Positions 1-8,591 of a stretch of DNA of 39,342 nt are shown piece after piece. A program made the position numbers and the translations under genes. Below the pieces are notes generated by a model. That model worked only from the letters and a program-made list of their open reading frames with translations, did no database searches and was not told the origin of the DNA. The stretch's first letter is position 1. The number at the start of each line of letters is the position of its first letter. Origin of the DNA: Lysobacterales bacterium CG_4_10_14_3_um_filter_64_11. Lineage in GTDB: Bacteria; Pseudomonadota; Gammaproteobacteria; Xanthomonadales; Xanthomonadaceae. The stretch covers positions 1 to 39,342 of the forward strand of contig PFJA01000285.1 of assembly GCA_002782905.1 (NCBI GenBank). The letters are read 5' to 3'.

Positions 1-39
1 CTGCCGGCTGATGTTCACTCCGGCATCCTGCCTCCACAG

Positions 40-76
40 TCAAGACCGGTGCTTTGAACCGCTCGGCCATCTCGCC
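40..76 (-). other. tRNA-Ser(UGA)-like 5' half fragment
   Basis: Read on the minus strand, these 37 bases look like the first half of a bacterial tRNA-Ser: a 7-base acceptor strand (GGCGAGA), then TGGCCGAGCGG, the D-arm, a CCGGT anticodon-stem strand and CTTGA, which would place anticodon TGA. The resemblance stops right after the anticodon: the following bases do not rebuild the ACCGG stem strand. The matching 3' acceptor would lie beyond the window edge, so a full tRNA cannot be strictly excluded, but the broken anticodon stem argues for a remnant. The match is from memory of tRNA-Ser sequences, not from a search. Confidence 0.4.
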
Positions 77-191
77 GTTGTCCAGCACTCGGCGCTGCGC
101 GCTGTATGACACCTCCTGATGAGGGATACGCCACTATGACGCCGCCCGGATGTCGGTCGGCTCAACCGACATGGCACTACCGAGAAACCAC

Positions 192-222
192 TGTCGGCTC
201 CGCTGGGCTTGAGCCGACCTAC
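192..222 (-). repeat. GTAG-type REP palindrome
   Basis: On the minus strand this reads GTAGGTCGGCTC, a short middle part, then GAGCCGACA, an imperfect hairpin starting with GTAG. This is the layout of REP elements known in Stenotrophomonas and other xanthomonads. Just to its left, at 152-174, is a second perfect inverted repeat, ATGTCGGT with ACCGACAT over a 7-base loop. No protein-coding gene is evident in 1-286; the only other item seen there is the tRNA-like fragment at 40-76. Confidence 0.6.
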
Positions 223-286
223 GACCGCGCTGACCGTTCGGCGGGGTGAATTGTCCCAGACTCGTGCGCGCTTGTCTTGCATCTGG

Positions 287-1249
287 CTACTTCGGCGCGG
301 TTTTACCGCGTTGCGGGGGTGCTTCACCCGCGCAACTCAAGCGGCTGGCTGCAAGCTGCGCCGGCAGGTATTCGGCGAGGTAGTCGATGAACACGCGCAC
401 CGCCGGCAACAGGCCGCGCCGCGAGGGAAACACGGCGTGACACAGGCCCTGCGGCAGGCACCATTGCGGCAGCACCACTTGCAGCGCATTGGCGCGCACC
501 GCGTCGGCGCAGATGGTTTCCGGCAACAGGGCAATACCCATGCCGGCCACCGCCAATTCCTTGAGCAACGGAAAATCATGGCCGCTCAGGCGCGGCTGCA
601 ATTCCACCCGTTCCACGTGCCCCTGCGCATCGTGCAAGTCCCAGCGTTGGCGGCTGTCGTCCTCGATCATGCTCAGCGTGGTGTGGGCACTGAGCTCGGC
701 CGGTGTTTGTGGCCGGCCGCAACGGTGCAGGTAGTCCGGGCTGGCGACCAGCAACTCCTGGATCTGGCCAAAACTGCGCAACACCAGGCTGCCATCGTCG
801 TTGAGTTGCGAGCGCACCCGCAAGGCGATATCGAAGCCTTCGTTGATGATATCGACGCGACGGTTGCTGACGTGCAACTGCACGCGCACTTGCGGATACT
901 TGCGCAGAAAGTCCGGTAGCAATTGCGCCAATTGGTGCTGCGCGATGGCGACCGGCGTGCTGAGCTTGATCACCCCGCGCGGCTCGGCACTGAGGTGGTC
1001 CACCACCTCGCGCGCGGCCTGCGCTTCGGACAACATCGCCTGCGCGTGGCGATACACGCTCTGGCCAATGTCGGTCACCGCGAAGCGACGGGTGGAACGT
1101 TGCAGCAGGCGCACGTCGAAGTCGGCTTCAAGCTGCGCGATACGTCGGCTCAGGCGCGATTTGGGAATGCCCAGGGCGCGCTCGGCCGCTGCGAAGCCGC
1201 CGTGCTCAACCACCATCGCGAAGTAATACAGGTCATTGAGGTCGTGCAT
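287..1249 (-). CDS. LysR family transcriptional regulator
   Basis: A 320-residue DNA-binding regulator of normal LysR length. The first ~60 residues (MHDLNDLYYFAMVVEHGGF...) form the winged helix-turn-helix, with the typical run AERALGIPKSRLSRRIAQLE. The rest is the effector-binding domain that senses a small molecule; the ligand is unknown. The sequence style (FDIALRVR, LVASPDYL, GMGIALLPE) fits the large CrgA/DmlR-like subgroup. I chose the start at MHDLND because family members begin there; a frame extension of seven codons exists upstream. The gene lies 78 bp downstream of serS on the same strand and has no divergent neighbour, so its target cannot be read from context. The C-terminal ~20 residues (APPQRGKTAPK) are a basic tail beyond the usual fold. 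Confidence 0.9.
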   Translation of the reverse strand: MHDLNDLYYFAMVVEHGGFAAAERALGIPKSRLSRRIAQLEADFDVRLLQRSTRRFAVTDIGQSVYRHAQAMLSEAQAAREVVDHLSAEPRGVIKLSTPVAIAQHQLAQLLPDFLRKYPQVRVQLHVSNRRVDIINEGFDIALRVRSQLNDDGSLVLRSFGQIQELLVASPDYLHRCGRPQTPAELSAHTTLSMIEDDSRQRWDLHDAQGHVERVELQPRLSGHDFPLLKELAVAGMGIALLPETICADAVRANALQVVLPQWCLPQGLCHAVFPSRRGLLPAVRVFIDYLAEYLPAQLAASRLSCAGEAPPQRGKTAPK

Positions 1250-1327
1250 GGGGCGTGAGCGCCTCGCCAACTACAGAGCGCCATCTTCGGCGGTTGCGAG
1301 CGGGCCGGCAAGGCATCGCCGCCACGG

Positions 1328-2614
<1,287 letters not shown>

Positions 2615-2640
2615 CTAATCCAGCGTTTGGCAAAACCGAC

Positions 2641-2669
2641 ATTATCCGCGCCGCTGGCACTGGCGACAA
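2641..2669 (-). promoter_or_regulatory. Sigma-70 promoter of serS
   Basis: On the minus strand, TTGTCG (2669-2664), a 17-base spacer and GATAAT (2646-2641) make a near-consensus sigma-70 promoter. The start of transcription would be about 2634, some 26 bases before the serS ATG at 2608. Assigned by eye only. Confidence 0.6.
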
Positions 2670-2757
2670 TGCGGGGCTCGGGAATGGCGCACCAAGCGCA
2701 GACGAAAAGCGCCAGCAACCTCAAAATTCGGGATGTTGGCCTCTCCGGTGCGATGCG

Positions 2758-2794
2758 CCCCGGATTTAAGCCTGCGGCCGCAACCCGGGGTTAC
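2758..2794 (-). repeat. REP palindrome (GTAACCCCGGG type)
   Basis: An imperfect hairpin, CCCCGGATTT ... AACCCGGGGTTAC, of the same family as the elements at 4793, 29670, 29749, 29817 and 39239. It sits between serS and the MOSC gene and overlaps that gene's TAA stop (2791-2793), so it may act as a 3' hairpin of the MOSC mRNA. Confidence 0.6.
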
Positions 2795-3468
2795 TCCATC
2801 CGCGCTTGCCACGATTCGACGCAGCCGCTGTGCAGGCGCGCAGCGAACAAGCGCTGCCACGCTGCCGGCAGCGGCAAGGCCAACACCTCGCGCAGCGCCA
2901 ACGGATCGCACGTGCGGTCACGAATCAATGCCAGCAGACGCGCGATCGTCCATTGCGCGAACGGGCGGTGCTGCACCACGATGGCGTCGCCGGCACGGAT
3001 GTGCCCGGCGGCGATCACCCGCAGGTACCAGCCAGCGCGCAGTGAATCCTGCACCCGCCGTGCCATGTCCGGCACCGCGAAGCGGTCGTTGAGCTTCCAG
3101 CACGGTTGCCGGCCCTGGCTCACTTCCACCATCGTGGTGCCAATCCGGCAGCGATCGCCGATGCAGACGCTGTGCTCGTCGAGACCCTCGACACTGAGGT
3201 TTTCACCGAAAGCACCGGCCTGCGCCAACCGCGCATGGCCGGGCAACTCCTGCAACCAGGTCTGATAATGCGACCACGAATAACAGTGGATCGCCTTGTC
3301 CGGCCCACCGTGTACGCGCGGATCGCCGTGCTGATCGCCTGCCAGACCCTCGCTGTCCACCGCGACCGCACCAGCCACCGCGCTTTTGCCGATGGCACTG
3401 CTGCTGCCGGGCCGGGTGTAAGGCACAGCCGAACCGATCAGCACCTCACGCACACAGGCGATCGCCAT
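2791..3468 (-). CDS. MOSC domain protein (YiiM-like)
   Basis: A 225-residue soluble protein of the MOSC family (molybdenum cofactor sulfurase C-terminal domain), similar in layout to YiiM, which binds or transfers sulfur or molybdopterin and can take part in reduction of N-hydroxylated compounds. Visible marks: GDQHGDPRVHGGPDKAIHCY at ~44-63, FGENLSVEGL at ~87-96, the conserved cysteine in GRQPCWKLNDRF (C123), and a C-terminal helical part (~165-225) matching the YiiM 3-alpha domain. I start it at MAIACV because the family begins there; the 55 upstream codons look unlike a protein N terminus. It lies 101 bp downstream of the P460 gene and may be co-transcribed. Its physiological substrate is not known from sequence. 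Confidence 0.88.
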   Translation of the reverse strand: MAIACVREVLIGSAVPYTRPGSSSAIGKSAVAGAVAVDSEGLAGDQHGDPRVHGGPDKAIHCYSWSHYQTWLQELPGHARLAQAGAFGENLSVEGLDEHSVCIGDRCRIGTTMVEVSQGRQPCWKLNDRFAVPDMARRVQDSLRAGWYLRVIAAGHIRAGDAIVVQHRPFAQWTIARLLALIRDRTCDPLALREVLALPLPAAWQRLFAARLHSGCVESWQARME

Positions 3469-3569
3469 CGTCAGCCCGCCGCCACGCGCCGCTGCGCCAA
3501 TCCGCGCACCGGCAGCGACCGGTAACCGTGGCACGATGGCACGGCGCGGCAATTCATCATCACTGCCCG

Positions 3570-4046
3570 TCAATCGCGCAACGTGCTGAACACATAGCCC
3601 TGCGCCTGCTGCGGCGCGTGGCAGGCAAAGCACGCCGTGGCCGCATTGCTGCCCACCGCGCGCGTGCTCGGGGCGCCGCCAGCAAAGCCTTCAAAGCCCC
3701 AACCACCCGTCGTGGGATACGCCTTGGCATCCTTGTGCATCACCCCTACCACCTTGCGCGCTCCTTCGGTAATCGCATTGTCGGCCGCATGGGCTTCCAG
3801 CAGATCGAACACGATCACCGCACCGTCCGGGAAACTGCCGGAACGATAGCCCTGCACCGCCTTGGCATTGGCATATAGGTGATGGATGCCACCAAACGCC
3901 GCGAACAACGGATGTCCGTCTTCGATCACCATGCTCTTGACGTGATGCCAAGCGCGATAACCTTCAGGATAGGGCACTTCCGGGTCGGCGGCGAGGCTGG
4001 AGTGAGCAAAGCTGATGAGCAACAGCACGGCAAAAAGACGCGTCAT
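3570..4046 (-). CDS. Cytochrome P460 family c-type haem protein
   Basis: A 158-residue exported protein. Residues 1-20 (MTRLFAVLLLISFAHSSLAA) are a clear signal peptide. Near the C terminus, C139-F-A-C142-H143 is the CxxCH site for covalent haem attachment. The body (PEGYRAWHHVKSMVIEDGHPLF, then DGAVIVFDLLE and TTGGWGFEGF) fits the cytochrome P460 family. Known members oxidise hydroxylamine or bind and detoxify nitric oxide in the periplasm; some (cytochrome c'-beta) only bind gas. P460 proper has a lysine cross-link to haem, and I cannot tell which lysine would serve here. The GGGAG ribosome site is well placed. The gene is divergent from a MarR regulator and has a palindrome at its predicted transcription start. 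Confidence 0.87.
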   Translation of the reverse strand: MTRLFAVLLLISFAHSSLAADPEVPYPEGYRAWHHVKSMVIEDGHPLFAAFGGIHHLYANAKAVQGYRSGSFPDGAVIVFDLLEAHAADNAITEGARKVVGVMHKDAKAYPTTGGWGFEGFAGGAPSTRAVGSNAATACFACHAPQQAQGYVFSTLRD

Positions 4047-4064
4047 GACATTCTCCCGGATTCT

Positions 4065-4087
4065 TTATGCATCGAGTCGATGCATAA
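4065..4087. promoter_or_regulatory. Palindromic operator 1 (P460 side)
   Basis: A 23-base palindrome, perfect apart from its single central base: half-site TTATGCATCGA, centre G, half-site TCGATGCATAA. It overlaps the predicted transcription start of the P460 gene (about 4083). The same half-site recurs at 4121-4141, so this is very probably a binding site for the adjacent MarR protein. Inference from symmetry and position only. Confidence 0.7.
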
Positions 4088-4089
4088 CT

Positions 4090-4118
4090 AGCCTAGGATG
4101 CGTACGCTCGGTTGTCAA
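4090..4118 (-). promoter_or_regulatory. Sigma-70 promoter of the P460 gene
   Basis: On the minus strand, a perfect TTGACA (4118-4113), 17 bases, then TAGGCT (4095-4090). The -35 box is shared back-to-back with the marR -35 box (TTGTCA at 4112-4117 on the plus strand). Confidence 0.6.
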
Positions 4119-4141
4119 GCAATGCATCGACACGATACATT
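4112..4141 (+). promoter_or_regulatory. Promoter of the MarR gene with operator 2
   Basis: TTGTCA (4112-4117), 18 bases, TACATT (4136-4141). The spacer and -10 contain the second palindrome, 4121-4141, half-sites AATGCATCGA and ACGATACATT, matching at 8 of 10 positions. Transcription would start about 7 bases on, at or next to the ATG at 4148, so the mRNA may be leaderless. Bound repressor would block the polymerase and give autoregulation. Confidence 0.55.
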
Positions 4142-4147
4142 GCAGCC

Positions 4148-4705
4148 ATGAACACCGTCCCCCTGCTCATCGAACGTCTGGGTGCCCTGATCCAGCAATC
4201 CGTGCGCGAGGACGCAGCACGCCACGGCCTGCTGCCGATCCACGTACAGATGCTGCAGTATCTGGCGCAAGCCAATCGCTACAGCGATTTGCCGATTGCC
4301 ATCGCCGAGTACCTTGGCATCAGCCGTGGCACGGTATCGCAAAGTCTTGCCGTTCTCGCAAGCCGGGGGTTGCTCACCAAGCAACCCGATGCGCGCCACC
4401 GCAAGCGCCTCCACCTGCGCCTGACCGCCGCTGGCGACGCGGTATTGCAGACCAGCTGGGCCGAACAGGTTGGGCAAGCGCTGCAAGCACTGCCCGGCGA
4501 TGGCCGGGTTCAGCAAGCGGCGTTGCGCAACCTGCTGCGAGCACTGCAACGGGTCAACGGCCAGCGTGCATTTGGTGTTTGCCGGCACTGCGCCCACTTT
4601 TGCCACGATGAAAGCGGTGCGCGCTGCGGCTTGACCCAGGAGCCGTTGGCGCAGGAACAAATCACGCGGATCTGCCGCGAATGGAGCGAACCGGCGGCGG
4701 CATGA
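4148..4705 (+). CDS. MarR family regulator with C-terminal Cys cluster
   Basis: A 185-residue winged-helix repressor. Residues ~30-95 carry the MarR DNA-binding fold (HVQMLQYLAQAN, then ISRGTVSQSLAVLASRGLL and the wing KQPDARHRKRLHLRLT). The unusual part is the tail: C145-x2-C148, H150, C152, H153, C160 and C176, in the run VCRHCAHFCHDESGARC followed by GLTQEPL. This could bind a metal or an iron-sulfur cluster, or act as a redox switch. Start chosen at MNTVPLL; the frame continues upstream but would run through the promoter. It is divergent from cytochrome P460 and both promoters carry the same palindrome, so it probably represses the P460 gene and itself. Effector unknown. Confidence 0.88.
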   Translation: MNTVPLLIERLGALIQQSVREDAARHGLLPIHVQMLQYLAQANRYSDLPIAIAEYLGISRGTVSQSLAVLASRGLLTKQPDARHRKRLHLRLTAAGDAVLQTSWAEQVGQALQALPGDGRVQQAALRNLLRALQRVNGQRAFGVCRHCAHFCHDESGARCGLTQEPLAQEQITRICREWSEPAAA

Positions 4706-4769
4706 CTACCGCGTTGCCGGCGCGCAGGCGTGCGGCACACTCACGGTATACAGGGTTTTGCTGCGGTGT

Positions 4770-4827
4770 CCCGGGTTTCGGCGGCCTTCGGCCCCGGGTT
4801 TCGGCCTGCGGCCTCAACCCGGGCTAC
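4770..4827 (-). repeat. GTAG-type REP plus partial copy
   Basis: A complete element at 4793-4827 (minus strand GTAGCCCGGGTTGAGGCC, then GGCCGAAACCCGGG) and a truncated copy at 4770-4792 beside it. They sit in the 265-base gap between the MarR gene and aroA, which have facing 3' ends. The hairpin may serve as a shared mRNA end. I see no other gene in 4706-4970. Confidence 0.75.
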
Positions 4828-4970
4828 CACACGCAACCCGCAGGGATGAAACGGAAAAGTGGTCTCGCCAGCAGCAGGCTAGAAACCTGCTGGCCAACCG
4901 AGCCACCGAGGTGCGTAACGCTATGCGTTTGCCATGACGACAGGCTTGCGGCAAGCGATGAACGCTTTGC

Positions 4971-6275
4971 TCAAGCCCGCAACCCAAACCCAACGCCGCG
5001 CGCAAGTTCGTCAAAACCGGGAAACGAAGTTGCCACATTGGCACAATCGGCGATACGCACCACGCCGCTGGCACATTGCGCTGCCACTACCAGTGCCATC
5101 GCAATGCGATGATCGCCATGCGCATGGGTGTCGCCGCCACGCAGGGTGCCGCCGTGGATCACCGCGCCATCCGGGCTTTCTTCGATGCGCGCACCGAGCG
5201 CGCGCAGGCCGCCCGCCATGGTGGCGATGCGGTCGGATTCCTTCACTCGCAATTCGGCGGCACCGGTGACCACGGTGCTGCCCTCGGCCAGCGCGGCAGC
5301 GGCGAACAACGCCGGAAACTCGTCGATCATGTCCGCCACGCACGCTGCGGGCACCACGATGCCGCGCAAGCGCGCATGGCGCACACGCAGGTCAGCCACC
5401 GGTTCGCCACCCTGCTCGCCGCACGGCTGTACGGTGATGTCGGCACCCATCGCGCGCAACACGGTGAGCAGGCCGGTGCGGCGCGGGTTCATGCCCACGG
5501 CGCGCAGCAGCAGGTCCGAGCCTGGCACCAGGCTGGCGGCAACGATGAAAAACGCGGCCGAAGAAAAATCCGCTGGCACGTGCACCGGCGTCGGCCGCAG
5601 GCGATGGCCGCCGCTCAGCCGCGCCCAGCCCGGGCCGAACGCGATCGGCCAACCAAACGCGTGCAGCATGCGCTCGCTGTAATCGCGGGTCGGGTGCGGT
5701 TCGTCAATCCGGGTTTCGCCATGCGCGTACAAACCCGCGAGCAACACCGCCGATTTCACCTGCGCACTGGCCACCGGCAAGCTGTAGTCGATGCCGCGCA
5801 GTACGCGCCCACCGCGAATACGCAACGGTGGCAGGCCGCCGGACTCGGATTCGATCAGGCCGCCCATACGCGTAATCGGGTCGATCACCCGCGCCATCGG
5901 CCGCTTGCTCAGCGAGGCATCGCCGATCAGCACGCTATCGAAGCGTTGCCCGGCCAGCAGCCCGGCGAGCAGGCGCATGCCGGTGCCGGCATTGCCGCAG
6001 TCGAGCGCTTCGGCGCAGCCGTGCAGGCCGTCGATACCGACACCGTGCACGACGCGGCTGCCAGCGCCGTCGGCATCGATGCGGACCCCCAATTTGGCGA
6101 ATATCGCGGCGGTGGCGCGGGTGTCTTCGCCTTCGAGAAAGCCGTGTACCGGCGATTCACCATCGGCAAGGCTGGCGAACAAGATGGCGCGATGTGACAC
6201 CGACTTGTCGCCAGGAACCGCAATTTCGCCGCGCACGGCGCTGCCAGTACCGGCCAGCCAATCGAGCGTACTCAC
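4971..6275 (-). CDS. aroA: 3-phosphoshikimate 1-carboxyvinyltransferase (EPSP synthase)
   Basis: Sixth step of the shikimate pathway: joins phosphoenolpyruvate and shikimate-3-phosphate to EPSP. 434 residues, normal length. Marks: GDKSVSHRA (22-30), GNAGTGMRLL (~94-103), SKRPMARVIDPI, SAQVK (170-174), DEFPALFAAAALAEG, and RVKESDRIATM near the C terminus. The GDKS and SAQxK motifs are those described for class II EPSP synthases, the class with low glyphosate sensitivity; the expected RxHxE motif appears as RDYSE, so the class assignment is tentative. The start is GTG, overlapping the hisC TGA as GTGA, which indicates translational coupling. It is the last gene of serC-pheA-hisC-aroA; cmk and rpsA, which usually follow aroA in gammaproteobacteria, are not here. 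Confidence 0.96.
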   Translation of the reverse strand: MSTLDWLAGTGSAVRGEIAVPGDKSVSHRAILFASLADGESPVHGFLEGEDTRATAAIFAKLGVRIDADGAGSRVVHGVGIDGLHGCAEALDCGNAGTGMRLLAGLLAGQRFDSVLIGDASLSKRPMARVIDPITRMGGLIESESGGLPPLRIRGGRVLRGIDYSLPVASAQVKSAVLLAGLYAHGETRIDEPHPTRDYSERMLHAFGWPIAFGPGWARLSGGHRLRPTPVHVPADFSSAAFFIVAASLVPGSDLLLRAVGMNPRRTGLLTVLRAMGADITVQPCGEQGGEPVADLRVRHARLRGIVVPAACVADMIDEFPALFAAAALAEGSTVVTGAAELRVKESDRIATMAGGLRALGARIEESPDGAVIHGGTLRGGDTHAHGDHRIAMALVVAAQCASGVVRIADCANVATSFPGFDELARGVGFGLRA

Positions 6276-7405
6276 CGGCCGCCCTGTTGCGCCAGGACCG
6301 CATCGAGCACCGCCACAAGGCGTGCATGGTCGTCAGCACTGCCAAGGCTGATGCGCAGGCAGCGGGGCAAGCCATAGCCCGCCATCGGCCGCAGCACGAT
6401 GCCGCGCGCGAGCAACCCCGCTTCGATCTGCGCGGCGTGCGGACCGAACTCCACCAGCACGAAGTTGGTTTGGCTCGGATACACGAACAACCCGCGTGCG
6501 CGCAGTTGATCGGTGAGCCATTGCCGTTGCCCGGCATTGCGCGCGCGCACCTGCGCGATGTGCGCGGGCGCGGCAAGCGATGCCTCGGCGGCGGCAAGCC
6601 CCAATGCGTTGACGTTGAACGACTCGCGCGCACGCTCCAGCACCGCAATCAGGCCCGGCGCGGCCAGCGCATAGCCCACGCGCAAGCCGGCCAAGGCATG
6701 CGCCTTGGAAAAGGTGCCGGTGACGATCACGCGCGGGTCGCGACCCAGCCATGTGCTTGCGGAAACATACTCCGGCGCGGTGACGTACTCACGATAGGCC
6801 TCGTCCACCACCACCAGCACATCGGCCGGCAGCGCCGCCAGAAACTGCGCGAAGGCATCACCCGAATACCAGGTGCCGGTCGGATTGTTGGGATTGCACA
6901 GATAGACAAGGCGAATGCCGGCATCGACGCCAGTAGCCATTGCTTGCAGGTCGTGGCCATGCGCCATTGCCTGCTCGCGCAAGAGCGCCGGTGTCTGCCG
7001 CAGCGGCGCGTTCGCGGCCTTCGCCGCCAGTGCATACACCGCAAACCCGAACTGCGCGGCCAGCACGCCGGCATCGCGGCCCGCGAATACCTGTGCCAGC
7101 AGCATCAGCAGTTCGTGCGAGCCGTTACCGAGAATGATTTGCTCGCTGGCAACGCCGTGCTCGCGCGCAAGTGCGGCTTTCAATGCGCCACCACGCGGAT
7201 CGGGGTAACGATGAATCTCGGGCAATGTCGCGGTGATGGCGTCCAGCACCCCCGGCGCGATGCCCAATGGGCTTTCGTTGGAACCCAATTCGATCAGCTT
7301 GCCCGCATGCGCGGCACGCAGCGCCACCAGATCATGGCCAGGATCGTAAGCGCACAGACTGCGGATACCCGGCTGCGCCAGGCACAGGTAATCCATGCCG
7401 CTCAC
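6272..7405 (-). CDS. hisC: Histidinol-phosphate / aromatic aminotransferase
   Basis: A fold-type I PLP aminotransferase of 377 residues. Family members convert imidazole-acetol phosphate to histidinol phosphate, and many also transaminate phenylpyruvate or prephenate. Marks: SNESPLG (42-48), NPNNPTG (171-177), DEAYREYV (201-208), PLP lysine K234 in TFSKAHALAGLRVGYA, and LRISLG near the end. Its place between pheA and aroA suggests an aromatic role (HisC2 type) rather than, or besides, histidine synthesis. The frame starts at a GTG (7405) overlapping the pheA stop as GTGA; an ATG three codons later (7396) is equally possible. Confidence 0.9.
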   Translation of the reverse strand: MSGMDYLCLAQPGIRSLCAYDPGHDLVALRAAHAGKLIELGSNESPLGIAPGVLDAITATLPEIHRYPDPRGGALKAALAREHGVASEQIILGNGSHELLMLLAQVFAGRDAGVLAAQFGFAVYALAAKAANAPLRQTPALLREQAMAHGHDLQAMATGVDAGIRLVYLCNPNNPTGTWYSGDAFAQFLAALPADVLVVVDEAYREYVTAPEYVSASTWLGRDPRVIVTGTFSKAHALAGLRVGYALAAPGLIAVLERARESFNVNALGLAAAEASLAAPAHIAQVRARNAGQRQWLTDQLRARGLFVYPSQTNFVLVEFGPHAAQIEAGLLARGIVLRPMAGYGLPRCLRISLGSADDHARLVAVLDAVLAQQGGR

Positions 7406-8586
7406 AGGATGGCGACCGGGTAGCTGCCCAACACGCGTACCTGGGCGGCAAAGCTGCCGAGCCCGTGCAACGCGTTCGCCACCGCCGCGTCCTCGACGTG
7501 ACCGCTGACATCGATAAAAAACGCATACTGCCAGCGCCCCTGATGCGAGGGCCGCGATTCGATGCGGTTCATGCTGACGCCATTGTCGGCCAACGGCTTG
7601 AGCAGATTGAACAGCGCGCCGGGCTGGTCGCGCACAAACACCAGCAGCGAGGTGCGATCATGCCCCGACGGCGGCAGCAGGTCGCGGCCGATCACCAGAA
7701 AGCGCGTGGTGTTGTCGGGACGATCCTCGATCGGGCCGGCGACCACCTTCAGCCCGTATACGTGCGCCGCCGATTCACCGGCAATGGCTGCCGCGTCATC
7801 GGCGTTGCGCGAGCGGCGCGCCGCTTCGGCATTGCTGTTGGCCGCAAAACGCTCGGTCTTGTTGCAATGCTGGCGCAACCAGTTTTTGCATTGCGCCAGC
7901 GACTGCGGATGCGCGTAGATGCGCTCAACATCTTCCAAGCGGCCGGTGCGCGAAAGCAGAAACTGATGCACCTGCAATTCGACTTCGCCGCAGATTTTGA
8001 GCTTGGAGGTGAGAAACATGTCGAGTGTGGACTGGATCGTGCCCTGCCCCGAGTTCTCCACCGGAACCACGCCAAAATCGGCGTTGCCCGATTCGACTTC
8101 CTGAAACACTTCTTCGATCGTAGCCAGCGGCAATCCGTGCGCGCTGTGGCCGAAATGCTTGTGTACCGCCTGCTGCGAGAAGGTACCCTCGGGCCCGAGA
8201 AAGCCGACCTTCAACGGCTCCTGCTGCGCCAGACACGCCGACATGACTTCGCGGAACAGCCGCACCAACACCTCATCGCTGAGCGGGCCGTCATTGCGAT
8301 CCACCACCTTGCGCAACACCTGCGCTTCGCGCTCCGGGCGATAGTAATCGATGGCCGCTTTGAGCGGGCCCTTGGCCTTGCCCACCTGCCGCGCCCATTG
8401 CGCCCGCTCGGCGATCAGTTCCTGGATGTGTTGATCGATGCTGTCGATCCGCTCGCGCGCCTGGCCAAGGGCTGGCGCCGAGGCAGCATCCGCGACCGCG
8501 TGGCTCTTTTTCGGCTTGCGGCTGGCGGTGCGTGATTCGGCAGTCGCCGGCTTGGTCGACGGTGATTTCTTGCGCGGTGGTGACAT
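7402..8586 (-). CDS. pheA: Bifunctional chorismate mutase/prephenate dehydratase
   Basis: The P-protein of phenylalanine synthesis: chorismate to prephenate to phenylpyruvate. 394 residues. After a ~38-residue basic, Ser/Lys-rich leader (RKKSPSTKP, ASRKPKKSH), the chorismate mutase domain spans ~41-122 (RERIDSIDQHIQELIAER). Prephenate dehydratase spans ~126-305, with GPEGTFSQQA (131-140), VPVENSGQGTIQST and the catalytic TRF (294-296). An ACT regulatory domain (~313-394) carries ESRP (343-346), the feedback site for phenylalanine. The basic leader is longer than in many homologues. It lies 5 bp downstream of serC and overlaps hisC. Confidence 0.96.
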   Translation of the reverse strand: MSPPRKKSPSTKPATAESRTASRKPKKSHAVADAASAPALGQARERIDSIDQHIQELIAERAQWARQVGKAKGPLKAAIDYYRPEREAQVLRKVVDRNDGPLSDEVLVRLFREVMSACLAQQEPLKVGFLGPEGTFSQQAVHKHFGHSAHGLPLATIEEVFQEVESGNADFGVVPVENSGQGTIQSTLDMFLTSKLKICGEVELQVHQFLLSRTGRLEDVERIYAHPQSLAQCKNWLRQHCNKTERFAANSNAEAARRSRNADDAAAIAGESAAHVYGLKVVAGPIEDRPDNTTRFLVIGRDLLPPSGHDRTSLLVFVRDQPGALFNLLKPLADNGVSMNRIESRPSHQGRWQYAFFIDVSGHVEDAAVANALHGLGSFAAQVRVLGSYPVAIL

Positions 8587-8591
8587 GGGGC

